NCBI RefSeq assembly: GCF_035989285.1
Contig: NZ_CP108513.1
Location: forward strand, 8,990,001 to 9,054,000
Length of the DNA: 64,000 nt
Source: Streptomyces sp. NBC_01235
GTDB lineage: Bacteria; Actinomycetota; Actinomycetes; Streptomycetales; Streptomycetaceae
Reading direction: 5' to 3'
Shown: positions 28,217 through 36,121 of the stretch, in pieces
Layout: every line of letters begins with the position of its first letter
Numbering within the stretch: the stretch's first letter is position 1
The notes under the pieces: model-generated
Seen by the model: the letters and a program-made list of their open reading frames with translations, nothing else
Database searches by the model: none
Told to the model about the DNA's origin: nothing
Position numbers and translations under genes: made by a program

Positions 28217-30256
28217 ATGCATGAGATGGTCAAGGGCTCGAACATAGCGCTGACGGCGCTGAGTGAGAACGCCGGTTCGGTGATCGTGAGTTTGAGCTGG
28301 GTCAGCCCGACCGGTGAAGGGGATGCCGACGTGTCCGTCCTGCTGCTGGACGCGAACGGCAAGGTGCGCAGTGACAGTGACTTCTACTTCTACAACAACC
28401 CGGTTGCCGCTGACGGGAGTGTGCAACTGCTGGGTAAGACCCCGACGGAGAGCGGCGACGAGGACCGGATCAGCTTCGACTTGACTGCGGTCCCGTCCGG
28501 GGTTGACCGGATCGTCGTAGCGGCGAGCCGCTACGAGGGAGCCGGCTTCGGGGAACTGGAAGATCTGAAGGTGACGTTGGCCGACGGGGGCGGCGAGAGC
28601 TTCCTCAAGTTCGCCATTGATGACGCAGGCACGGTGGGCGCGATCATCTTCGGCGAGTTGTACCGGCGTGGGGACGAGTGGAAGTTCCGTGCTGTCGGAC
28701 AGGGCTACGACACAGGTCTGGCCGGTCTGGCGATGGACTTCGGTGTCGACATCGATGACGACGCGGGCGCAGAGGAAGCGCTGAACGGTACAGAGAGCAG
28801 CGAGCAGGCTGATACGGCTGTTCAGGCTCCGGCTGTTGAGCAGGAACCGCAAGTGGCGCCAGGCTTGGTTCCGGCTCCCCGCCCGCCCGGCGACGAGGTG
28901 GGGCCGAAGAAGGCGGCACGGCCTCGAACTGCGAAGAAGAAGGTCACTGTGCCCAGGGTGGCCAGGAAGTCTCTGGCGGACAATGAGTCCTGGAAGCAGG
29001 CCAGGCTCTTTCCGGTCTCGGTACTCAAGAGCGACCGGGACCGTGAGATGCGCGCTACGTCGGTACTGCTGTCGGTGATGGCGCAGGTGCCGGAGTTCGG
29101 CCGGAGACTCACGGCGGCGTTCGGAGCACCGTCGGGCCGTATGGAGACGTTCACCGAGGTCTCCCTGCCGCACGGCGACACCCCGCGACGCCCCGACGGG
29201 GTTATCCGTGTCGAGCGGGCCGGCAAACTATGGACCGCGCTGGTGGAGACCAAGACCAACGGCAACGACCTCAAGCCCGAGCAGGTGCAGGCATACGTGG
29301 ACATCGCCGCCCGCCGTGGATACGAGGCCGTGATCACGCTGTCGAACGACGTCGCGCTGGAAGGCAGCCCGCTCGTCGACGTCAAGATCGACGGACGGCG
29401 CAAGCACAAGGTGGCTCTCTGGCACCTGTCCTGGGCCGAAGTCACCCACCAGGCGCAGATGCTGATCCGGCACGAGGGCGTCGGAGACAAGGCGCATGCC
29501 TGGCTCCTCCAGGAACTGCTGTACTACCTGCGGCATGAGAACTCCGGCTGCCACGGCTTCCAGAACATGGGATCGGCCTGGGTCCCCGTACGCAACGGAA
29601 TCGACGACGAAACCCTGTGCCAGGGCGACCCGCGCGCACTGGACGTGGTCGAGAGCTGGGAACGGCTCATCCGTCAGATCTGCCTGAGCCTCGGTGGCGA
29701 ACTCGGACAGAAGGTACTGCCTGTCCAGCGCGCCAAGCGCGGAGCCGATCCGAAAGCGCGCCGCAGTCGCCTTGCCGATCAGCTCTGCCTCGACGGCAGA
29801 CTTCAGGCAGAGCTCCGGATCGAGGGCGCACCCGGAATTCTGGCGATCAGCGCCGACCTGCGCACCGGCAAGCTTCGCACCTCCATCGAGATCCCCGCAC
29901 CCGAGCAGGGCTACCCGTTGACCTGGGCCAAACGCCTCATCCGCCACCTGGCCGAGGCCCCAGCAGACCTCCACATCGAAACCCTGGTCGAAGGAGAGAC
30001 CGGTGGGCCACGGGCCACGCTGGAGCGGCTCCGCCCGGAGCCGGCGGACATGCTCCCGAAGAACAACGACACCCACATCACTGGCTTCCGCCTGTCGCTG
30101 TTCAAAAGCATGGGAAGCAGTCGCGGGAACGCCGAATCCGGCTTCATCCGCAGCGTCGACGACGCCGTTCACCGCTTCTACACCACCGTCGTAGTCCGCC
30201 TGGACCACCCGACGCCCCGGCAAGCAACAGCGAAGGAACGCGCCGGAACGGGGTGA
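28217..30256 (+). CDS. TerD-domain protein fused to a PD-(D/E)XK-like nuclease
   Basis: 679 residues. The N-terminal 175 are a TerD domain (MVKGSNIALTALSENAGSV, DADVSVLLLDANGKVRSDSD, SVQLLGKTP), the calcium-binding stress-response fold. A proline- and lysine-rich linker follows (about 195-265, PKKAARPRTAKKK). Residues about 270-480 resemble a restriction-endonuclease core: PDG with Asp 327, then LVETKTNGNDL with Glu 344 and Lys 346, matching D-x16-E-x-K, and an alpha helix EQVQAYVDIAARRGYEAVI. The last 190 residues are unassigned. The protein probably cuts or binds nucleic acid under envelope or phage stress; that function is inferred. It stands alone with its own terminator and has no ter operon nearby. 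Confidence 0.85.
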   Translation: MHEMVKGSNIALTALSENAGSVIVSLSWVSPTGEGDADVSVLLLDANGKVRSDSDFYFYNNPVAADGSVQLLGKTPTESGDEDRISFDLTAVPSGVDRIVVAASRYEGAGFGELEDLKVTLADGGGESFLKFAIDDAGTVGAIIFGELYRRGDEWKFRAVGQGYDTGLAGLAMDFGVDIDDDAGAEEALNGTESSEQADTAVQAPAVEQEPQVAPGLVPAPRPPGDEVGPKKAARPRTAKKKVTVPRVARKSLADNESWKQARLFPVSVLKSDRDREMRATSVLLSVMAQVPEFGRRLTAAFGAPSGRMETFTEVSLPHGDTPRRPDGVIRVERAGKLWTALVETKTNGNDLKPEQVQAYVDIAARRGYEAVITLSNDVALEGSPLVDVKIDGRRKHKVALWHLSWAEVTHQAQMLIRHEGVGDKAHAWLLQELLYYLRHENSGCHGFQNMGSAWVPVRNGIDDETLCQGDPRALDVVESWERLIRQICLSLGGELGQKVLPVQRAKRGADPKARRSRLADQLCLDGRLQAELRIEGAPGILAISADLRTGKLRTSIEIPAPEQGYPLTWAKRLIRHLAEAPADLHIETLVEGETGGPRATLERLRPEPADMLPKNNDTHITGFRLSLFKSMGSSRGNAESGFIRSVDDAVHRFYTTVVVRLDHPTPRQATAKERAGTG

Positions 30257-30260
30257 CGTC

Positions 30261-30313
30261 CGGCCGTGGACAGTTGCACGTGGCCGCGGTTCACGTGCAA
30301 CTGTCCACGGCCG
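30261..30313. terminator. Perfect 22-bp inverted repeat
   Basis: The arms 30261-30282 and 30292-30313 are perfectly complementary around a 9-nt loop, starting 4 bp after the stop of the TerD-nuclease gene. A very strong rho-independent-like terminator, or the scar of a palindromic element. Confidence 0.88.
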
Positions 30314-30582
30314 GGCGCCACGAGGCCGGGTAGCCGCAATGGGACGAGCACCCTGAGCTTGGGAAGCTTGGGTCTTTTAAGGGCAGTTGTTGGGCTGAAC
30401 TGCGGCGAAGCGGCTGTGTGATCCGACACCTGACTTGCTGGTCCCCGCCGTTCCCTCGCTGCTGTACTGCAACGGCTCCGGAGGCCGCTTGGCACCCGGA
30501 CAACGCTGCAGGTCACGGTCCTGCACGTGGCAGATCAGGCGGGACGAGTCCACGGATAGGCCACGGCTGAATGAGAACTGTT
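30314..30582. other. Gene-free stretch
   Basis: No coding region or RNA gene was recognised between the hairpin and the small minus-strand gene at 30583. Confidence 0.4.
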
Positions 30583-30816
30583 TCAAGGTGCCGGGGCATC
30601 GGAGATCTGCTGTGCCAACTCCTCGACGACCTGAGGAACGACCCGTTGAGCACCTTCGTCTTCCAGCGCCTCAACCAGCGCCTGATGGACTTCGCCGTAC
30701 GGATGTCCGGAATGAGAAGCTCGGGTACGGTCGACTGCCCGTTCGATCTTGGCAAGGTGGGCAGCCACGATCGGCATTGCCTTCTCGTACTCGCTGGGGT
30801 CGGTGGCCATGGACAC
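30583..30816 (-). CDS. Small hypothetical protein
   Basis: 77 residues (MSMATDPSEYEKAMPIVAAH, then KIERAVDRTRASHS, ending VVEELAQQISDAPAP), soluble and helical, with evenly spread charged residues. I recognise no domain. Its composition and clean frame make it plausible as a gene; no partner gene adjoins it. Confidence 0.45.
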   Translation of the reverse strand: MSMATDPSEYEKAMPIVAAHLAKIERAVDRTRASHSGHPYGEVHQALVEALEDEGAQRVVPQVVEELAQQISDAPAP

Positions 30817-31024
30817 AGCTGATCAAGACGGATCGAGGGGGTCAAGGCCCGCGGTGGCCATCAGCTTGGGAAGCTGCGGGCATATGCGGCTGGTACGGTC
30901 GCTGACCTGGGCGAACGTATGGCCCGTGCTCCTTCTGGGCTCGGCTGTCTTCACCGTGATTCCCCGCTGTTCCCCGCTCGATCTGGTGCGGTAGTGGTGC
31001 AGAGCTGCGGCGCCCAGGAGGTGA

Positions 31025-31339
31025 TCAGCTGGGCACGTTCCATTCATCGAGGCGGATCTTCACCTGACGGTTGTGATCCGCGTGCCAGATCACCTCACCG
31101 GCGACGGTAGCGCCCATGGCGGGCAGCTCCATGTGGTGAGGCATGGCGGTGATCTCGGCAAGGCCGACTGCATTCGGCACGCCATCGATCAGGAGGAAGA
31201 CGCCAAACGGCTGTCGGCCGATGACGCGACCGCTGACGTGAGATCCAAGGGGCAGTGCGGAGACGATTGCTGGCCAGTCTCGGTCTACGGCATCCGCGGC
31301 CGGCACCTGTGAGCGGTCCGGCCAACTGAACTCGGGCAT
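31025..31339 (-). CDS. S1 RNA-binding domain protein
   Basis: 104 residues. An S1/OB-fold segment is clear: PLGSHVSGRVIGRQPFGVFL, then VGLAEITAMP, GATVAGEVIWHADHNRQVKI and RLDEW, the five-strand order of the family. It is a single stand-alone S1 domain with a 30-residue N-terminal extension. Small S1 proteins of this kind are widespread in streptomycetes and of unknown role; RNA binding is the expected activity. Confidence 0.82.
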   Translation of the reverse strand: MPEFSWPDRSQVPAADAVDRDWPAIVSALPLGSHVSGRVIGRQPFGVFLLIDGVPNAVGLAEITAMPHHMELPAMGATVAGEVIWHADHNRQVKIRLDEWNVPS

Positions 31340-31876
31340 TCGCCAATCATGGTCAGAACGGCGGAAGTTGTCGACAGCCGGTCACGGGTCCGACCTCTCG
31401 GGCGCGAGGCACCAACACGCTTTCCAAGTCTGGGTGGCTTGCTGGGCGTCGTCCACCGTCGTTCCCCTGCGTTCATGCCGGTTCGTCGGTGTGGTAGTCG
31501 ATCCGCCTCGTCTAACGTCGCGTACGGCTCTGAACGGCAATGAATGAGACGGAATCTGAGACGGCGCTGGGCTGGGTGGGCTGATCCGAAGTCAGTGGTT
31601 ACGGTCGAGCCATGGAGTGGATCGCATTTGGCCTGCCGTGAACGGGCGGCGAGCCAACCGAAAGGCACCCGCCAGTAGCCCATGGATCGAAAGTCGGTCC
31701 CGGCCGCCTGGCCCGCCTCCGGGCCGTTGACCGGCGGGTTTTGGGTTCACGCTGCCGCGTCGGTTTTCTCAGCTTCGGCGAGCGGGACTTCTGCACCTTC
31801 ACCGCAACTCGGGTAAGTGTGACAATGGAGTCTGGCAGGTATGTTCCTGACCCTCGTCCTGGACGGAGGTGGGATC
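31340..31876. other. Gene-free stretch upstream of the acyltransferase
   Basis: No supported gene in about 535 bp. The final part carries GGAGGTGGG just before the acyltransferase ATG at 31877. Confidence 0.4.
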
Positions 31877-33310
31877 ATGAACACGTCCAGTGGAGCGCCC
31901 AAGCCTGCCCAGCCCGGACCCCGGGTGGCGATCATGGAGCGGTTGGGTCCGCAGGATCTCATGCTGCTGTGGCCGGATGATCTCGGCTGGCCCGAGACCA
32001 TAGGCGCCCTCGCCATCCTCGATGGCACCAGGCTGCTCGATCCGGATGGTCGCTTCCGGGTCGAAGCGGTGCGTGAGGTGATCGAAAGCCGTCTGCCTCT
32101 GGTACCGCGGTTCCGGCAATTGCTCTACACACCTCGGCGGGGGCTGGGCTGGCCACTGTGGGTCGATGCTCGATCCTTCGATCTCACCGAGCACGTCCGG
32201 GTCCTCCCACTCGCTGCTCCCCCCGGTGAGGCGCAGCTTCTTCGCACCGTTGAGCAACTGCGTGCTCTCCCGCTGGACCGGTCACGGCCACTGTGGGAGA
32301 TGTGGTTCCTGCCCGGCCTGGCCGACGACCGGGTAGCCATGTTCATGAAGGTGCACCACACCATCGCCGACGGCGCGGCGGGCGTGGCTCTGCTCGGCAC
32401 GTTCCTCGATCCGAGCGCCGATGCGCCCACGATGCCCGCCCGTTCTTGGACCCCGGCGCCTGAGCCGTCGAGCCGCGACCTGTTCGAGGACAACCTTCGT
32501 CGGCGCGTGCAGGCGGCCGAAGGCGCGCTGTCGAAGCTGCTTCGGCCCGCCGTCACGCTGCACCAGGCCCAGGAGAGGTGGCCGGCAGTACGCGAGGGCT
32601 TCATCAAGGAGCGAGCGCCGCGGACCAGCTTCAACATCCCGATCGGCCGGCACCGCAGGATGGCAGTCATCCACGGCAGTCTCGACGTCACCAAGCAGAT
32701 CGCTCACAACCACAACGCCAAACTGAACGACGTCCTGATGTCGGCCGTCGCCGGCGGCCTGCGAGAACTGCTGCGCGGCCGTGAAGAACGCATTGAAGAT
32801 CTGGTGCTGCGAGCCTTCGTTCCCATCTCGCTTCACCGGGAGAAGCCCGGTCAGGCACACGGCAACCAGGACGGAATGATGTTCGTGCCGCTCCCGATCG
32901 GTGAGGCCGATCCTGTTCGGAGACTGCAGCTGATCGCAGCGGCCAGCGCCGAACGAAAGAAGTACGTCGTTCGTCCTCCCGAAGGCCTGGTCGCCCGCAA
33001 CCGCGTCCTCCAGCGGGCAATGGTGCGCCGCTTCGCCCATCAACGGTGGGCGAACGTATACATCGCCAACATCCCCGGCCCTCCGATTCCGCTCTACCTT
33101 GGCGGAGCGCAGCTGCTTGAGGTGTTCCCTCTGGTGCCGATCAGCGCGAACATCACGCTGGGCATCGCTGCTCTCTCATACGCCGGGCAGCTCAACATCA
33201 CCGTCGTCGCCGACGCGAACGCCCTCCCCGACATCGAGGTCTTCGCCGAGGGCGTGCGGAACTCTCTGCAGGCACTGCGGTCGTTCCGAGCTCGTACTGA
33301 CGCTCGGTGA
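31877..33310 (+). CDS. Wax ester synthase/diacylglycerol acyltransferase (WS/DGAT) family
   Basis: 477 residues. The acyltransferase motif HHxxxDG appears as KVHHTIADGAAGV near residue 165. The C-terminal WS/DGAT domain reads VYIANIPGPPIPLYLGGAQL and LSYAGQLNITVVAD. The family joins fatty acyl-CoA to diacylglycerol or fatty alcohols to store neutral lipid. The ATG was chosen for its strong GGAGGTGG site; an upstream ATG at 31841 lacks one. It is a single gene without operon partners. Confidence 0.92.
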   Translation: MNTSSGAPKPAQPGPRVAIMERLGPQDLMLLWPDDLGWPETIGALAILDGTRLLDPDGRFRVEAVREVIESRLPLVPRFRQLLYTPRRGLGWPLWVDARSFDLTEHVRVLPLAAPPGEAQLLRTVEQLRALPLDRSRPLWEMWFLPGLADDRVAMFMKVHHTIADGAAGVALLGTFLDPSADAPTMPARSWTPAPEPSSRDLFEDNLRRRVQAAEGALSKLLRPAVTLHQAQERWPAVREGFIKERAPRTSFNIPIGRHRRMAVIHGSLDVTKQIAHNHNAKLNDVLMSAVAGGLRELLRGREERIEDLVLRAFVPISLHREKPGQAHGNQDGMMFVPLPIGEADPVRRLQLIAAASAERKKYVVRPPEGLVARNRVLQRAMVRRFAHQRWANVYIANIPGPPIPLYLGGAQLLEVFPLVPISANITLGIAALSYAGQLNITVVADANALPDIEVFAEGVRNSLQALRSFRARTDAR

Positions 33311-33598
33311 AAGCCGAGGACGCCTCGATAATGTCGGTGATCCGACTGGTCAACCTCCGTGGCTGCCAGGCGCCACTTGGGTGCTGCCGTACTCGACTGC
33401 ACAAGTAGGGCGATCTGACACCGCTTTAGGAGAGAGGCTGGGGCGTCTTGCCGGTGACCTGCAACTCTGATGGTGGAGCTACCGGGAACGGGCACGCCCG
33501 CCACGCGCCCGTGTTGACCGTGGTTGCCCCTTGCATCTGGCACGGCTGTGGCACGCGAGATCTTCGCATCCAGCTTGCGGCTGGGAGGTCATCGCAGG

Positions 33599-34654
33599 CT
33601 AGCCGTGTGCGAACACCGAACCATGGCCCAGGGCGGCGGCCGTCAGGGCGGGTATTGCGGACAGCGCCTCCTCCATCAGATGTTCGATAGCCACCGCAGG
33701 CGACGTCGGACGATCGACGTCAATCATGTAGGCCCAAGTCTCAGGCTCGTAGCGGGCGAGAGACGAGAGAGCAAGCAGGATTGCCCACCAGGTCAAGAGC
33801 GGGTGGACCGGCTCGGACATCCCTTTCAAGGCGGGGAATGCCCACCACTCGCCGCCGTACTGGGTAGCCCGACGCACCCACGGTGCCCGTTCGCCGGGTG
33901 AACCACCCAGTTGCTGAACCAGTCGCCAACTATCGTGCTCGACTCGCGCCGGCCAGATCAGCCTCATGCGCACGTCATCATTACGCCGCACCAACCTCGG
34001 CCTCTCCGACCACCCGGCAAGTTTCGGGTAACTGGCCAACCACTGATCGACGGCTTCGGCTGACTGCTGTGCCTTATAAATGCTCAACGGCACACCGCTC
34101 AGCCAGGCGACTTCGATGTCTGTTCGCGAGCTCCGAGGACCTGATGCAAGGTGTTCATAACGCACGGCTGCCAACGAACTGAGTTCGTAGGGGCCTCTTT
34201 CGGGCGCGGTATCAGGAAGTAACGGCCAGAGTTCCGCCAACGTCAACTGGGTCTTGGCGGGCCAGACAGCAGAGTTGAGGGCTTTGGCTACGATCTGAGG
34301 TGTGCCGCTCTTGGTTACTTCAACAGTTACGCGCCACAACTCGGTTTGGTCACGCGTACCCTGAGTCCTCATGCCATGTCCGACTGGCCGATACTCAGAG
34401 TCACTCAGACGACTGGACGCTGCCGCAATCGCACGTCCTGCCTGTGACAAACCATAGAAGATGTGGAGAGGGCGAGTCTCAGGCCCTGCCCCTTCGGCGC
34501 TACGAAGAAACTGCTCCGATTGTTCCAGAGCAGCTTGAAAGGTTCTGCCCCGCTTAGGATCGCGACCAGTCATACCGACGGCTCGCGAACGGGCGCCTCG
34601 CAGGAACCGCCAGGAGTCATCCCTGCTGCTCCACCGGGACTCCATATTTGCCAT
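33599..34654 (-). CDS. YaaC-like protein
   Basis: 351 residues from MANMESRWSSRDDSWRFLRG. The family stretch HIFYGLSQAGRAIAAAS is visible near residue 65, and the C-terminal block HPLLTWWAILLALSSLARYE and WAYMIDVDRPTS resembles YaaC-like proteins, a group of unknown function found scattered in accessory regions and near defence genes. No catalytic motif is evident. No operon partner. Confidence 0.7.
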   Translation of the reverse strand: MANMESRWSSRDDSWRFLRGARSRAVGMTGRDPKRGRTFQAALEQSEQFLRSAEGAGPETRPLHIFYGLSQAGRAIAAASSRLSDSEYRPVGHGMRTQGTRDQTELWRVTVEVTKSGTPQIVAKALNSAVWPAKTQLTLAELWPLLPDTAPERGPYELSSLAAVRYEHLASGPRSSRTDIEVAWLSGVPLSIYKAQQSAEAVDQWLASYPKLAGWSERPRLVRRNDDVRMRLIWPARVEHDSWRLVQQLGGSPGERAPWVRRATQYGGEWWAFPALKGMSEPVHPLLTWWAILLALSSLARYEPETWAYMIDVDRPTSPAVAIEHLMEEALSAIPALTAAALGHGSVFAHG

Positions 34655-34978
34655 GTCCTGGATGGTATAGGGAGGTTGGTCGGCATTCGCTTGATTTTGA
34701 AGCCGCGCGGACCTCTGACGCGCCCATCCTGCAGGAGCGACGGTCGTCGTCCTTGTGTTGGCATAGCGGGCTTGAACTCCAAGTCCGAGTGGCGAGCCAG
34801 CCCGGACTTGGTCGACATCCCACACCCTGATGGATCAAGGTATGGCCCACCTCCAGTTCGACACGGCCACCCGCGAAAACCCGGTGACAGCCGGATAGCC
34901 CCGGCACTTCCCCATGATCGTCGGGGGAGTGTCCGGGGCTGCGTCGTGCCGCGTGAAACGTGCTCTGACCAGCAAAAT

Positions 34979-34997
34979 GCCCTCCTAAAGGGAGGGC
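34979..34997 (-). terminator. Short hairpin beside the tRNA remnant
   Basis: GCCCTCC (34979-34985) pairs with GGAGGGC (34991-34997). It sits directly 3' of the tRNA-like 3' half on the minus strand, where a tRNA terminator is expected. Confidence 0.55.
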
Positions 34998-35006
34998 GGA
35001 GCATTG

Positions 35007-35052
35007 CGCCCCCGGCAGGACTCGAACCTGCGGCCAAGCGCTTGGAAGGCGC
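35007..35052 (-). pseudogene. tRNA 3' half (anticodon arm, T arm, acceptor 3' strand)
   Basis: On the minus strand the sequence has an anticodon stem-loop GGCGC-CTTCCAA-GCGCT (anticodon TCC by position), a perfect T arm GCAGG-TTCGAGT-CCTGC, and the acceptor 3' strand CGGGGGC plus discriminator G. The matching 5' acceptor strand GCCCCCG and any D arm are absent upstream. It is therefore a 3' half tRNA, as is left behind at integrative-element attachment sites, and still has a terminator hairpin next to it. Confidence 0.65.
35032..35050. repeat. 19-bp direct repeat, right copy (within tRNA remnant)
   Basis: Exact copy of 24338-24356, lying in the anticodon arm of the tRNA 3' half. tRNA anticodon-loop sequence is a common core of tyrosine-recombinase attachment sites. 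Confidence 0.5.
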
Positions 35053-35189
35053 CTGTTCCACAGGCTGGATCACACCTGCTGACCTGCCGAGAGCGTTCGC
35101 GCTGTGGCGGTGCTGCAGGATTGGCGGCAGTGGAGGCGGTGAGCGTGGGAGGCGCACGGCCCGGTGCGGCACTGCGCGAGTCTGGGTAA

Positions 35190-35465
35190 ACCGTTCACAC
35201 CGTCGGCCCCGTGCACAGCACGACCGAGGACCGGTCGCAGCCGCTGGCCTCCTGCTACCGGGAGCCGCTGCGGGTCGCGGACGAGCTCGGCGCCCGCACC
35301 GTCGCCTTCCCGGCGGTCTCCGCGGGCATCTACGGCTGGCCGATGGACGACGCCGCCCGGATCGCGGTGGAGACGGTCCGGGCCACGGAGACGAGCGTCG
35401 AGGAGGTCAGGTTCGTCCTCTTCGACGAGCGGGCGCACGACGCGTTCGCCCGGCAGGTCGGGTGA
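35190..35465 (+). pseudogene. Macro-domain (ADP-ribose binding) protein, 3' fragment
   Basis: From VHTVGPVHSTTEDRSQPLAS through ELGARTVAFPAVSAGIYGWP to VRFVLFDERAHDAF, the sequence is the C-terminal half of a macro-domain O-acetyl-ADP-ribose deacetylase. An in-frame stop (35187-35189) stands directly before it and the N-terminal strands with the Asn/Asp ligand are missing. The 5' half was lost next to the tRNA-remnant junction. Confidence 0.75.
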
Positions 35466-35559
35466 CGACGGTCGTCGCCCGTGGAGGGTGAGGACCGCTG
35501 AGTGGGCGTCCCTCCGTCGCCGCGCCGAACGTGCCGGTCGCTGGGTCGGGCGGCCGTCA

Positions 35560-36079
35560 GTGCACCAGGTCGCTCGGGTCGGTCTTGGCGCCGCAGAGTA
35601 CGACGACGGCCCTTTCGCCGGGGCCGGCCGGTAGGCGGCCTCGGAGGCCGTGAGGGCGGCGAGGCGGACGTCGGCGCCGTACGCGCGCAGCTTGGCCACC
35701 TTCACCGCGGGCGCCGAGGTGGGCACGAAGACCGTCGCGCCGACGCCCTGCTGCCACGCGGCTCATGCACAGGCGAGCCCGGCGTTGCCGCCCGAGGCGA
35801 TGGCCACGCCCGCGTCGGGGAGAGTGCCCGCGTCGCGGTGGGCCTGGAGGAAGCTCTGCGCGCCGCGGGCCCTGAAGGAGCCGGTGTGCTGCATGGACTC
35901 CAACGCCAGCCACAGATCGCACGTGCCGGAGCGCTCCCGGCGTCGGCCGGAGCGAGGGTGACGGGACGGACGCGGCCGGTGATCCGTCCGGCGGCGGCCA
36001 TGATGTCCCCGTAGGTGAACTGGTGGATGTCAATTTGCGCATCGTCAGCCGGTTCACGGGTGACACCGGAGGGCGTCAC
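35560..36079 (-). pseudogene. Threonine/serine dehydratase (PLP-dependent) pseudogene
   Basis: Minus-strand pieces in different frames line up as one gene: DIMAAAGRITGRVRPVTLAP (N-terminus), a scrambled middle where SFLQAHRDAG, PDAGVAIASGGNAGLA and CAWQQGVGATVFV can be read across frames, then PTSAPAVKVAKLRAYGADVR and AALTASEAAYRPAP, and finally VVVLCGAKTDPSDLVH, the normal C-terminal end. The centre of the gene, roughly 150 residues before the last block, is deleted. At least two frameshifts and one large deletion make it nonfunctional. Confidence 0.7.
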
Positions 36080-36121
36080 CCGTGACGGGCTGCGAAGCGG
36101 TGGACGGCGGCCGGTGCCGGA

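Noticed and set aside
35007..35095. Complete tRNA-Gly gene
   Set aside because: The anticodon and T arms fold well, but the positions for the acceptor 5' strand and D arm do not pair or match tRNA consensus.
35502..36014. Plus-strand frame of 170 residues over the dehydratase remnant
   Set aside because: Antisense shadow of the decayed dehydratase gene.
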